DNA of 64,000 nucleotides from NCBI RefSeq assembly GCF_000298075.1, contig NZ_JH815594.1, forward strand, positions 104,665 through 168,664, in the 5' to 3' direction. Positions within the stretch are counted from its first letter, which is position 1. The number at the start of each line of letters is the position of its first letter. Positions 54,642-62,657 of the stretch are shown here, in pieces. A program made the translations under genes and the position numbers. This DNA is from Staphylococcus massiliensis CCUG 55927. GTDB taxonomy: Bacteria > Bacillota > Bacilli > Staphylococcales > Staphylococcaceae. Below the pieces are notes generated by a model. That model searched no databases and was not told where the DNA came from. It worked only from the letters and a program-made list of their open reading frames with translations.

Positions 54642-55553
54642 TTATAATGTTTTTTTAATTTGTTTAATGACTTTACGTGAGTCAGTAATTGGATACAATG
54701 GAAAACTATGAATCATTTTAGGGTATTCATAATACTGGAATGATTGGTTTAAATCCATGCATATATCCTGTAACTTTTTATAATCTGGTAAGTTAATTTC
54801 TTCAGAACCTGCAAATAAATAAATCGGTGGTAGTCCTTCAAATTGACCGTTTAATGGCGATAAAATCGGGTCGTCTAGTTTTAGGCCTTTTCCAAAACGG
54901 CTCGATAATGATTGAATACCGAATCGTGACACAACAGGATCTCGATCTTGAAGAGACTCTGTTATTGCTGGGTTTGCCATCGTCGCATCAAGCCATGGTG
55001 AAATCAGGTAAAGTTTGTGTGGTAAAGGCTTGTTCTCTTTCATAAGTTGTTGTGTTAATGACAACGCCATCGTACCGCCTGAGGAATCACCCATAATGAT
55101 TATGTTGTCCGCTCCAACTTGATCGACTAAATCGAAATACAACGCTTTAATCGCGTCGTACGTTTCTTGATAATGAAAGTCTGGTAACTTAGGATAAATC
55201 GGCATCACGATGTCATGTAGCGTGTTGTATGCAAGTTTATCCATAAAGCGCCAGTGGAACACGGATGGTTGCAACGCATAGAAACCACCTGGAATATATA
55301 GGATTTTCTTTTGCACATGGTGGCCGAAGTTAAATCTAAAGACTTGCATGTCTTTAAATGAATCTTTATCTAGATTTGATTTAACGTTAATTGAATCCGG
55401 TTGTTTATGCTTAAGACGATTTTTGTCTTTACAAACGTTTAAAAAGGCATCAACGTCATATTCACTTGTATAACGCATTTGACGATGACGTGATAAATAT
55501 TTTTCAATCATCTTATTGATAACTCTACGCTTTATCAATTGTTCATCACTCAC
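54642..55553 (-). CDS. Alpha/beta hydrolase (esterase), atypical oxyanion loop
   Basis: 303 residues. The nucleophile elbow GDSSGGTMALSL and the C-terminal DRDPVVS/AGSEEINLPD and HSFPLYP regions give the Ser-Asp-His triad of the GDXG lipase/esterase family. The usual HGGG oxyanion motif is replaced by IPGGFYALQ, so the oxyanion hole is built differently. No signal peptide. The first 30 residues are basic. Substrate unknown. Monocistronic and divergent from the 55742 gene. Confidence 0.85.
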   Translation of the reverse strand: MSDEQLIKRRVINKMIEKYLSRHRQMRYTSEYDVDAFLNVCKDKNRLKHKQPDSINVKSNLDKDSFKDMQVFRFNFGHHVQKKILYIPGGFYALQPSVFHWRFMDKLAYNTLHDIVMPIYPKLPDFHYQETYDAIKALYFDLVDQVGADNIIIMGDSSGGTMALSLTQQLMKENKPLPHKLYLISPWLDATMANPAITESLQDRDPVVSRFGIQSLSSRFGKGLKLDDPILSPLNGQFEGLPPIYLFAGSEEINLPDYKKLQDICMDLNQSFQYYEYPKMIHSFPLYPITDSRKVIKQIKKTL

Positions 55554-55741
55554 TTTGTTTTTTAGCTTATTATTATCATCATAAACGTTTTTTACAAAAA
55601 ATTAAAGATTAGATGTGTTCATTCATCTATACCATTCTTGTCGATTTTCTAAATATTCCAATCGTAAATTGTCATAAATCATTTTAAACTTGAGAAAAAG
55701 CTTAGTATAATGAAACGTAATATGAATGAAAGGAGTCCCTC

Positions 55742-56365
55742 ATGAAATCAAACGTCCAACCGCACCATAATTTCGATGCGGCTTTTGACCAAGAGATCCA
55801 TAGAGGTCGCTATGGTAAGAAACGTCGCTCTTGGATGAGTATGATCTTATCGCTACTATCTTTAATATTAATGGTAGTTGCTGGATTCAGTATGTTTAAA
55901 GATCATTTATTTAAACTGAACGTACTTGGCAAGAAGATTAACCTTGAATCGCTACAAAGTTTAGCCAACAACGTACATCAGCAGTTAAATATAGATATTA
56001 ATCATGCTGAGCAATATGTTCAATTTTTAGTATATGGTATTTATGCATTTTTAATTGCTTGTTTATTAAGTATCATTTTACATATCATTACACTTATTTT
56101 TAATCGAACAGCGATTAAAATTATCAATTTATTCTTAACTTTAATTACGGTTATTATTCCGGTTGCTTTAATTTTCATTTCAAAAGAAGCAGCTAAACGC
56201 ATTTCAGACGGTATTTCACAATTTTATATTACAGTTAAACCTGAAGAAGTTATTGTTCCGGATGATGCCATATTTAATGCGATCATATTAACTGGTAGTA
56301 GTTTAATCTTATTACTCGTTAACTTATTCTTTAGAAATAAACCACCTATTTATAAACGTAAATAG
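55742..56365 (+). CDS. Membrane protein, unknown (207 aa)
   Basis: A basic N-terminus (HRGRYGKKRRSW) followed by a membrane segment (MSMILSLLSLILMVVAGFSMF), a soluble loop of about 45 residues and three further membrane segments. The C-terminus is basic (RNKPPIYKRK). No family recognised. GAAAGGAG lies before the ATG. The hydro-lyase gene starts 22 bases after its stop, so the two probably form an operon. Confidence 0.7.
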   Translation: MKSNVQPHHNFDAAFDQEIHRGRYGKKRRSWMSMILSLLSLILMVVAGFSMFKDHLFKLNVLGKKINLESLQSLANNVHQQLNIDINHAEQYVQFLVYGIYAFLIACLLSIILHIITLIFNRTAIKIINLFLTLITVIIPVALIFISKEAAKRISDGISQFYITVKPEEVIVPDDAIFNAIILTGSSLILLLVNLFFRNKPPIYKRK

Positions 56366-56387
56366 CTTTTTAAGGGGAGGGCTTTTT

Positions 56388-57173
56388 ATGCATTTAAAAG
56401 ACAAAGCACCGAAGGAAATTCGAGAACTTATTAGAAGTAACCAACTTAGACAACATACGAGTGGTATGGCTGACGGTTTTATTCAAGCAAATGTCGTGAT
56501 ATTACCTGAGAAATATGCGTATGACTTCTTGAAATTTTGTTTAAGAAATCCTAAAACTTGCCCGTTAATAGATGTTTCTGAAACGGGTGAAACTTCTTTT
56601 CCTATATATGGTAAGGATGCGGATATTAGAACGGATGTCGGTGAGTACTACGTGTATCACGACGGCGTTCGAACGGATGTTGTCGAAGATATCAAGGATA
56701 TTTATACGGATGACATGGTGAGCTTTCTGATCGGTTGTAGTTTCACATTTGAGCATGCGCTATTAAAGTCTGGCATTCCTTTAAGACATTTAGAGGAAGG
56801 TCATAATGTGCCGATGTATATGACATCGATTCCAACGACTGAAAGTGGCTTGTTTAACGGACCTGTAACAGTAAGCATGCGTCCGATGACAATGGAACAA
56901 GTCATTAAGGCAACTGAAATTACCACTAACTTTAAGGATGTTCACGGCGCGCCGATTCACATCGGTGATCCTAGTGCAATCGGTATCAAGGATATCTCTA
57001 AGCCTGATTTCGGTGAACCCGTAGAAATACGTGATGGCGAAGTGCCCGTATTCTGGGGTTGCGGGGTAACACCGCAATCAGTAGGTCTTAGTGCGAAACC
57101 TGAGTTAATGATTACGCACGCGCCAGGTTACATGTTTATCACAGATGTTAAAGAAACTGAAATATTATATTAA
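56388..57173 (+). CDS. DUF1445-family putative hydro-lyase (YcsI-like)
   Basis: 261 residues of the D-glutamate-cyclase-like/YcsI (DUF1445) family. Conserved stretches are HTSGMADGFIQANVVILPEKYAYDFLKFC, GCSFTFEHALL, HIGDPSAIGI and VFWGCGVTPQSV near the C-terminus, ending ITHAPGYMFITD. Full length. Annotated in relatives as putative hydro-lyase; the reaction is not established in staphylococci. In B. subtilis ycsI lies close to the Nramp-like ycsG, while here the Nramp-like gene is 6 kb away. Confidence 0.88.
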   Translation: MHLKDKAPKEIRELIRSNQLRQHTSGMADGFIQANVVILPEKYAYDFLKFCLRNPKTCPLIDVSETGETSFPIYGKDADIRTDVGEYYVYHDGVRTDVVEDIKDIYTDDMVSFLIGCSFTFEHALLKSGIPLRHLEEGHNVPMYMTSIPTTESGLFNGPVTVSMRPMTMEQVIKATEITTNFKDVHGAPIHIGDPSAIGIKDISKPDFGEPVEIRDGEVPVFWGCGVTPQSVGLSAKPELMITHAPGYMFITDVKETEILY

Positions 57174-57175
57174 CG

Positions 57176-57464
57176 AAAAAAGGTTGGGCATATTATAGCA
57201 ATTCTCTTAAACAGCATGCTTTCCTGGGGCATGGCCGGAGCCTGTAGTCTCCTAAAGCCCAACTCGTATTTTCAATACGATAGTTGGACTTACAAAGAAG
57301 CTCAGGCTTCTTTGTTCATGAGGAAGAGCCCCGGCTTGCATAGCTTGTTATTTTGCTACGCAAATTTCTTTGCCGGGGCCCCGCCCTCTGAGTCAGCTGT
57401 TTTGAGAATTGTATGAAATAAAGCTTAAACGCTCTATTTCACAACTTATGTCCCAACCTTTTTT
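57176..57464. repeat. Composite structured element, long form (copy R6)
   Basis: A 289-base element, the reverse of R2, with outer arms AAAAAAGGTTGGG/CCCAACCTTTTTT (57176-57188 and 57452-57464). The internal hairpins are ACAAAGAAGC/GCTTCTTTGT (57292-57301 and 57306-57315), GAGCCCCGGC/GCCGGGGCCC (57326-57335 and 57372-57381) and the CCAAC/GTTGG stem (57258-57287). Each matches an R2 hairpin in position while differing in sequence. It lies 3' of the hydro-lyase and downstream of tenA. Confidence 0.85.
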
Positions 57465-57584
57465 GGTTTGTAATATGAAATTTGACCGATTTGGTTATAA
57501 AGTGCTTTTAAATAATGGGCTTAAGTCCCTACCTAGTTATATAAGGCTTTTCAAGGATAAGCATGAAACCCCGCCTAAAACTAT

Positions 57585-57597
57585 AGGGCTTTTCAAA
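57585..57597 (-). repeat. Copy of short motif (TTTGAAAAGCCCT)
   Basis: Minus orientation, 20 bases from the tenA stop. A more diverged copy is at 57543-57556, 42 bases to the left, in the same orientation. Confidence 0.55.
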
Positions 57598-57619
57598 GAT
57601 GGGCAAGAAACCCATCAAA

Positions 57620-58297
57620 TTATTTAGTCGGAACTGGCCAAGTTTCCATGTTTTCAGCCATGTCCCAGAACATGTACTCGAAGTAACTTGTGCGCACGAT
57701 GATGTCTTCAAGCTCTTGAAGTTGCGCCTCAGTCTTGCCTTCAGCCGCACGGTTCATAAGCTCGATGCAATCCTCTTTGAACTGCGTGAACTCGTCAGAT
57801 GCGTACATCTTAATCCATTCGCCGTAAAGTTCATGATCACGAGCGCCTTCGATTTCATCTAGTTTCAATCCAATATAATTGTAACTCCACGTACACGTTA
57901 AGACCGCAGCAATCACGTTCTCGATTCCGCCGCGCTGCGCTAAATTCAACATATAACTTGTGTAAGCACTTGTCGTCGCAGCAGGCTTCGTGTCCTCTAG
58001 CATTTCAGGTTCGATACCAAATTTCTGCGCGTATTGACGATGTAAATCCATCTCAATGTTAAGCGTCCCATGCACAAGCTCACTGTACGTCGTCATCATC
58101 GATAAATCCGTAGACTTCTGAACCCCAATCGCGAACAGGCGCGCATACTCGATTAAATAAATATAATCTTGCTTCATCCAATGCATAAATTTCTCTTTAT
58201 CAAGCGTCCCATCGCCAATCCCTTTCACGAAAGGATGCTCAAGGTAAGACGCCCAAATTGGTTCCACTCGTTTAAAAACGCGATCCGTAAATGCCAT
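57620..58297 (-). CDS. tenA: TenA, thiaminase II / aminopyrimidine aminohydrolase
   Basis: 225 residues, all-helical TenA fold. The catalytic Cys is in AAVLTCTWSYNYIG, and substrate residues lie in FMHWMKQDYIYLIEYARLFA and FEYMFWDMAENMETW. It salvages the thiamine pyrimidine by hydrolysing aminopyrimidine derivatives. In S. aureus tenA heads the TPP-controlled thi operon; here it stands alone, with no thi genes adjacent and no TPP riboswitch pattern upstream. GGGGG precedes the ATG. Confidence 0.94.
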   Translation of the reverse strand: MAFTDRVFKRVEPIWASYLEHPFVKGIGDGTLDKEKFMHWMKQDYIYLIEYARLFAIGVQKSTDLSMMTTYSELVHGTLNIEMDLHRQYAQKFGIEPEMLEDTKPAATTSAYTSYMLNLAQRGGIENVIAAVLTCTWSYNYIGLKLDEIEGARDHELYGEWIKMYASDEFTQFKEDCIELMNRAAEGKTEAQLQELEDIIVRTSYFEYMFWDMAENMETWPVPTK

Positions 58298-58520
58298 GTT
58301 AGATACCCCCGTAAATTAATATAACTGTCATTTAAGTATATCACGATGTGAAATTCTTAATCATTTGAAAAGCCCTTTGGGATTACGGGGTGTTGTATAA
58401 AGGCGGGCCATGTTACATTGTTTACCCCAGTCATTGTAATAAGGAAAATTTTCGTAACCGAAAATTTCTCATTATTTAAATCGATCGAGTAAGTATTGAT
58501 TTAGATTTCGAAATGGTCAC
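58298..58520. other. Intergenic region with motif and repeat remnants
   Basis: Upstream of tenA. It holds a short-motif copy (58365-58378), a single diverged unit of the 40-bp array from 31.4 kb (about 58410-58444, TTACATTGTTTAC and CAGTCATTGTAA) and a perfect nine-base hairpin AAATTTTCG-TAAC-CGAAAATTT (58445-58467 region). No ORF or riboswitch seen. Confidence 0.6.
58365..58378 (+). repeat. Copy of short motif TTGAAAAGCCCTTT
   Basis: Perfect 14-base copy upstream of tenA. Confidence 0.65.
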
Positions 58521-58680
58521 GGGGCCGTTATGCGATTGTTTTATTTTTCTTTCGCACAACGGCCCCCTTATGCGATTGTTTTTACTTTCTTTCGCACAAT
58601 GGCCCCCTTATGCGATTGTTTCAATTTTCTTTCGCACAATGGCCACCTTATGCGATTGTTTCAAATTTCTTTAGTCTAAC
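58521..58680 (+). repeat. Tandem array, four units of 40 bp
   Basis: Units start at 58521, 58561, 58601 and 58641. The consensus includes GGCCCCCTTATGCGATTGTT and TTCTTTCGCACAA. The last unit decays at its end. The TGCGA/TCGCA steps within a unit could pair. Immediately right (58690-58740) the sequence CAATTCCCTTAAA occurs twice, the arm sequence of the composite elements, which suggests a decayed copy. This region has no gene. Confidence 0.9.
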
Positions 58681-58791
58681 GAACACCCTTCGATACACAA
58701 TTCCCTTAAATGGTCGCAATTCCCTTAAAGGAATTGCATCCTTTTTAACCAAAAATTCTACGTCATCCCCTCCCTCCAACGAAAGCAGAAA

Positions 58792-58851
58792 AAAGCACAA
58801 CACGATGATGCTGTAGTCCCCTAAACTACATAAGCATCTGTGTTGTGCTTT
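58792..58851 (-). terminator. Terminator of the efflux operon
   Basis: Perfect 12-base arms (58792-58803 and 58840-58851), enclosing a second stem GATGCTGTAGT/ACTACATAAGCATC, and a T-run on the minus strand. Confidence 0.88.
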
Positions 58852-58860
58852 AAAATTTAT

Positions 58861-60582
58861 CTATTCATGAGAAATATAGTGTGATTTGCCTTTTAAAAAG
58901 AGACTTAAAACTAAGGCAATAAAGCTTAACGCGGTTGCGACCCAGAATGCACTATTGATGCCGTGTACTGACGCTAATTTCATAACGTATTCTATCAGCA
59001 CGTTGGTACCTTGTTCTTGGCCACCCATACCTTCAGCAAGTTCGCGTAATCGATCTTGTATCATAGGATTTGTTTTATCGAGATCTTGTGCGTAAGTTGC
59101 TTGGTATTGAGTAGTTTGTTGCGTCATTACGGTAACTAAGATTGCTGTACCGATAGAACCACCTAGTTGACGTAACGTGTTAACTAAGGCGTTACCATGT
59201 GGAATTAGGCGTTGTGGTAAAGCGTTCATACCTGCAGTCATAATCGGCATCATGATAAAGCTCATACCGAATGAGCGAATCACATAAATAAGCACGATTT
59301 GGCTATACGGTGTATCCATGTTCAGTTTGGTTAACTCCCATGTACCGTAAGTCATGATCGCAAGGCCTACTATCGCAAGTGGTTTGATACCAATCATATC
59401 TAGTAATTTACCAGCGATAGGACCCATTAAGCCCATCACAAGTGCACCAGGTAGCAGAAGTAAACCTGAATCTAATGCACTGAAACCTCTTAAGTTTTGG
59501 AGGTAAATTGGTAGTAATAACATACCACCGAATAAACTCATCATTGTAATAATGTTAATTGTTGACGTAAGTGTGTAACCAGAATATTTTAGTACTTCAA
59601 AGTTCAACATTGGAGCACGCATAGACATTTCTCTAAATACGAATAAAATCGTGAAGATAATACCAATGATAAATGTCACGATAATTTTGATTGAGCCCCA
59701 ACCGTCATTTCCGGCTTCACTAAACCCGTATAATAAAGCACCAAAGCCGAGCGTACTAAATATGATGCCTAAAATATCGGCTTTAGGATTTGTCGTTTCT
59801 TGATAAACTTTAAACCAAATATAACCAAGTAGTAACGCGATTAAACCTACGATAAACATACCGTAGAACATAATATTCCAGTGGTAATTTTCAACGATAT
59901 AACCTGATAGCGTCGGACCGATGGCTGGTGCTAAAATCATTGCTACACCAAGTAAGCCCATTGCGGCACCACGACGTTCAGGTGGAAATATTGTCATAAA
60001 TACGTTCGTACCAAGTGGCATTAATACACCAGCACCAATCGCTTGTAAGACACGGCCGACCATCATAATAGGGAAACTACCGGCTAGGCCACAAACGAGT
60101 GAACCGAGTGTAAATAATGTCATCGCAACTAAGAAGAGTTTGCGGTACGTATATTTATTGAATAAAAAGGCACTAATTGGAATTAAGATACCATTTACCA
60201 ACATAAATCCTGTCATTAACCACTGACCTGTTGAGTTTGAAATACTGAAATCATTAATCATTACAGGTAATGCAGTATTTAATAACGTTTGGTTTAAGAT
60301 CGCAATGAACATACCGAAGATCATAGCGACAAGAATTTGCCATTTCGAAATGCCTTTTCCGAAAGTGAAGGCTGCCGCTTTAGATTTAGCACTTTCATTT
60401 ACAGATTCATCTTCCGAGTCATCTATGCTAAACGATTTGTTGTAATCGTCGTTTGTACGCTTCGTATTATGAGAAGTTTGCTTAGCTTTCTTCTTCTTAC
60501 CGTTCTTGATTAAAAGAAAGTTAAGTCCAGCAATTAAGAGTAACGCCACTATGACGTATAAAATGACGATGGTCATATTCAT
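58861..60582 (-). CDS. DHA2-family MFS efflux pump (EmrB-like) with extra N-terminal segment
   Basis: 573 residues. An N-terminal membrane helix and a hydrophilic linker of about 50 residues (KKKAKQTSHNTKRTNDDYNKSF...) precede a 14-segment DHA2 transporter: FIAILNQTLLNTALPVMINDF, GRVLQAIGAGVLMPLGTNVF (motif C-like LGVAMILAPAIGPTLSGYI) and the C-terminal FWVATALSFIALVLSLF. It works with the HlyD-type adaptor encoded directly upstream (12-base gap). Exports drugs, fatty acids or similar amphiphiles; substrate unknown. Confidence 0.92.
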   Translation of the reverse strand: MNMTIVILYVIVALLLIAGLNFLLIKNGKKKKAKQTSHNTKRTNDDYNKSFSIDDSEDESVNESAKSKAAAFTFGKGISKWQILVAMIFGMFIAILNQTLLNTALPVMINDFSISNSTGQWLMTGFMLVNGILIPISAFLFNKYTYRKLFLVAMTLFTLGSLVCGLAGSFPIMMVGRVLQAIGAGVLMPLGTNVFMTIFPPERRGAAMGLLGVAMILAPAIGPTLSGYIVENYHWNIMFYGMFIVGLIALLLGYIWFKVYQETTNPKADILGIIFSTLGFGALLYGFSEAGNDGWGSIKIIVTFIIGIIFTILFVFREMSMRAPMLNFEVLKYSGYTLTSTINIITMMSLFGGMLLLPIYLQNLRGFSALDSGLLLLPGALVMGLMGPIAGKLLDMIGIKPLAIVGLAIMTYGTWELTKLNMDTPYSQIVLIYVIRSFGMSFIMMPIMTAGMNALPQRLIPHGNALVNTLRQLGGSIGTAILVTVMTQQTTQYQATYAQDLDKTNPMIQDRLRELAEGMGGQEQGTNVLIEYVMKLASVHGINSAFWVATALSFIALVLSLFLKGKSHYISHE

Positions 60583-60594
60583 ACGATGACCCCC

Positions 60595-61242
60595 TTAATT
60601 TTTATGAATGCGTACTTCAGCATTCATCCCCGGAACTACGTGATCTTCTGGTAATGAATCAAGTTCAATTTTTACTGGAACGACTTGAGAAACTTTAGTA
60701 TAGTTACCATCACTATTAGATGAAGGCATAAGTGAGAAGCTTGATGCTGTTGCCTTACCAACGCGTTTAACTTCACCATTTACTGTAGATTTTTGACCAT
60801 CAATTGTAACATCTACATCTTGGCCTTCTTCAACGTCTTTAATACTATTTTCATCTACATTTGCAGTAATATATAAATCATCTAAGTTATATGCATAAGC
60901 GAAAGGCTTACCTGCTTGTACCATGCTACCTTCTTTAGCTTCGGATTTAACGATAGTTCCTTTATTTGGCATTTTAATCTCATTCTTTTGAGGTGAACCA
61001 TCTTTACCTTGTCCCATTACTTCTGCAACTTTATCATCTTTATCAAAAGTCTTGTTCTCTTCTAACTCTGTTGATTTCACTTGACCAGGTGTCGGACTAG
61101 AAATCTTCATTTGCTCGCCATCGACTTTCGCATTATCTGTCTTCACAAAATTCGTTGCTTCACTATAAAAGTGAAATCCAACAATACCGATAATTGCTAA
61201 TAATGCAATCGTGACGATATTTGCGATAATTAACTTCTTCAT
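60595..61242 (-). CDS. HlyD/EmrA-family adaptor protein
   Basis: 215 residues: an N-terminal membrane helix (LIIANIVTIALLAIIGIVGFHFY), a short barrel-sandwich domain (VKTDNAKVDGEQMKISSPTPGQVKSTELEENKTFDKDDKVAEV and GTIVKSEAKEGSMVQAGKPFAYAYN) and a C-terminal beta-barrel. The coiled-coil hairpin of Gram-negative EmrA is almost absent, as usual in Gram-positives. First gene of the pump operon, with AGGAGG before the ATG. Confidence 0.9.
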   Translation of the reverse strand: MKKLIIANIVTIALLAIIGIVGFHFYSEATNFVKTDNAKVDGEQMKISSPTPGQVKSTELEENKTFDKDDKVAEVMGQGKDGSPQKNEIKMPNKGTIVKSEAKEGSMVQAGKPFAYAYNLDDLYITANVDENSIKDVEEGQDVDVTIDGQKSTVNGEVKRVGKATASSFSLMPSSNSDGNYTKVSQVVPVKIELDSLPEDHVVPGMNAEVRIHKN

Positions 61243-61256
61243 CGATTTAACCTCCT

Positions 61257-61301
61257 AAAGTAAATTTACTTTATAAATTATAAAAGGTTACTTTATGAAT
61301 T
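61257..61301. promoter_or_regulatory. Candidate TetR operators of the efflux divergon
   Basis: A perfect 16-base palindrome AAAGTAAATTTACTTT (61257-61272) overlaps the adaptor ribosome binding site region. TTACTTTATAAATT (61266-61279) is repeated as TTACTTTATGAATT (61288-61301), 22 bases apart, about two helical turns. A minus-strand TATAAT lies between. Dimers of the divergent TetR protein are the obvious candidates. Confidence 0.6.
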
Positions 61302-61368
61302 AAAACCAACAATTCAAATGAATGTGTTGGAATAAGATTTCTAGTATAATGAGTAACGGTGAATAGAT

Positions 61369-61920
61369 ATGAAAAAACAAGCTCGTAAACGTATTATCCA
61401 TAACATGGTTGTATTACTTGAGACATATCCTATGGATGACATTACAATTAAAATGATATGTGCGTATAGCGATATTAACCGCTCTACGTTCTATGCCTAT
61501 TTCGAAGATAAATATGAACTTGTGAATACCATCAAGAACATACATCTTGATCGTTATCGTAAATTAATGAGATTCGTATATTTTAACTTCGATATTTTTA
61601 GAAACAATCCGGACAAGGTCACGCAGTTATATCGCATTGTGTTTAAATATTTAAAGCGATACCAAACCTTTTTCAAAGCAATCATTGTCACGCACCCGAA
61701 CGAAGCCTTGATTCGCTCTTATATGAAACTATCACATCGTGGTTATCATAAAATTCTAAGTGACCTAACGAATATTAAGCATGTCGACTATCAGGTTCAA
61801 TTTAATTTAGGTGGTCAAATGGCCATTATTTATACTTGGCTAAAAAATGATACGAAAGAATCACCTGAAGAAATGGCGCAATTACTTTATCAACGCTTAA
61901 CAACCCGTAAGCCAAATTAA
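61369..61920 (+). CDS. TetR/AcrR-family regulator of the efflux pump
   Basis: 183 residues. The N-terminal HTH is DDITIKMICAYSDINRSTFYAYFEDKYELVNTI, the remainder an all-helical ligand domain with a conserved YFNFDIFRNNPDKVTQLYRIVFKYLKRYQTFFKAI stretch found in Gram-positive TetR proteins of the C-terminal TetR_C group. It is divergent from the emrA/emrB-like operon and probably represses it. The ligand is unknown. A weak GGTGAAT lies before the ATG. Confidence 0.9.
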   Translation: MKKQARKRIIHNMVVLLETYPMDDITIKMICAYSDINRSTFYAYFEDKYELVNTIKNIHLDRYRKLMRFVYFNFDIFRNNPDKVTQLYRIVFKYLKRYQTFFKAIIVTHPNEALIRSYMKLSHRGYHKILSDLTNIKHVDYQVQFNLGGQMAIIYTWLKNDTKESPEEMAQLLYQRLTTRKPN

Positions 61921-61955
61921 AAGCACCCCAGTTTCTACTAATCACTGGGATGCTT
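61921..61955. terminator. Terminator between tetR and GNAT genes
   Basis: Twelve-base arms with one mismatch (61921-61932 and 61944-61955). Ts follow on the minus strand (end of the GNAT gene); the plus-strand T-run is weak. Confidence 0.75.
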
Positions 61956-62508
61956 GACGTTTAAAGTAGTCTTCTCGCGTTAAACTACGTATACAATAGT
62001 CAACAACGTTACCTTTAACTTTGACGTAACTTGGTAGTACACCTCTATACCGCATATTTAACCGCTTCAAGACACGTTCTGACGCCGTATTATTGACGTC
62101 ATGGAACGCATGCATTTCATTAAGGTTCAAGACTTCAAATCCGAGCTCTAATAATTTAGAAGCCGCTTCGTGCATGTAACCTAAACCGGTGTATGCTTTG
62201 TTTAGGACGTAGCCAAGTTCGCCCGTAGCATTCTCCGCGTCTACGCGTATATCGATAGCACCTATGACGCGTGCGTTACTTTTAAGTTCCAAGGCATATT
62301 TACCTAAAGGTGCCCCCATGTAGTACGCTGCGATGGTATGTCGACTATCTTCAACCGATGTATGTCTTTCGAAAGTGACAAACCGTGCTGTTTCATCATC
62401 GCTCGCATACGTATATAAATCTTCCGCATCACTTAACTTAAACGGGCGTAGCTTTAAGCGATCGGTTTCTAAAACAATATGTTCTGCAAGTTTAAGTTCA
62501 ACTGACAT
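61942..62508 (-). CDS. GNAT acetyltransferase (RimJ/RimL-like)
   Basis: 188 residues with the RimJ/RimL pattern: ETDRLKLRPFKLSDAEDLYTYASDDETARFVTFERH, ATGELGYVLNKAYTGLGYMHEAASKLLELGFEVLNLNEMHAFHDVNNTASERVLKRLNMRYRGVL. The acetyl-CoA loop (residues about 115-125) and the NxxS motif are present. N-acetylates a protein N-terminus or small amine; substrate unknown. GGGGGAG lies before the ATG; its 3' end overlaps the terminator. Confidence 0.92.
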   Translation of the reverse strand: MSVELKLAEHIVLETDRLKLRPFKLSDAEDLYTYASDDETARFVTFERHTSVEDSRHTIAAYYMGAPLGKYALELKSNARVIGAIDIRVDAENATGELGYVLNKAYTGLGYMHEAASKLLELGFEVLNLNEMHAFHDVNNTASERVLKRLNMRYRGVLPSYVKVKGNVVDYCIRSLTREDYFKRQASQ

Positions 62509-62594
62509 CGTGCTCCCCCTTTTTAACAGTTATTAAAATTAAATATAAGTGAAATGTTCTGAATTTTCAATCTTTTAACTTCATTATCTATGAA

Positions 62595-62649
62595 AAGACC
62601 TTAAGATTTAAAAGTGCATTTAAACATGACTTCTAAAACTTAAGGCCTT
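62595..62649 (-). terminator. Terminator of tcaA
   Basis: On the minus strand AAGGCCTTAAG (62649-62639) pairs with CTTAAGGTCTT (62605-62595; one G-U), with a further inner stem, and is followed by Ts. Confidence 0.75.
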
Positions 62650-62657
62650 CAATCATT

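Noticed and set aside
58298..58365. TPP riboswitch upstream of tenA
   Set aside because: The conserved CUGAGA and ACCUGAUC-type blocks are missing.
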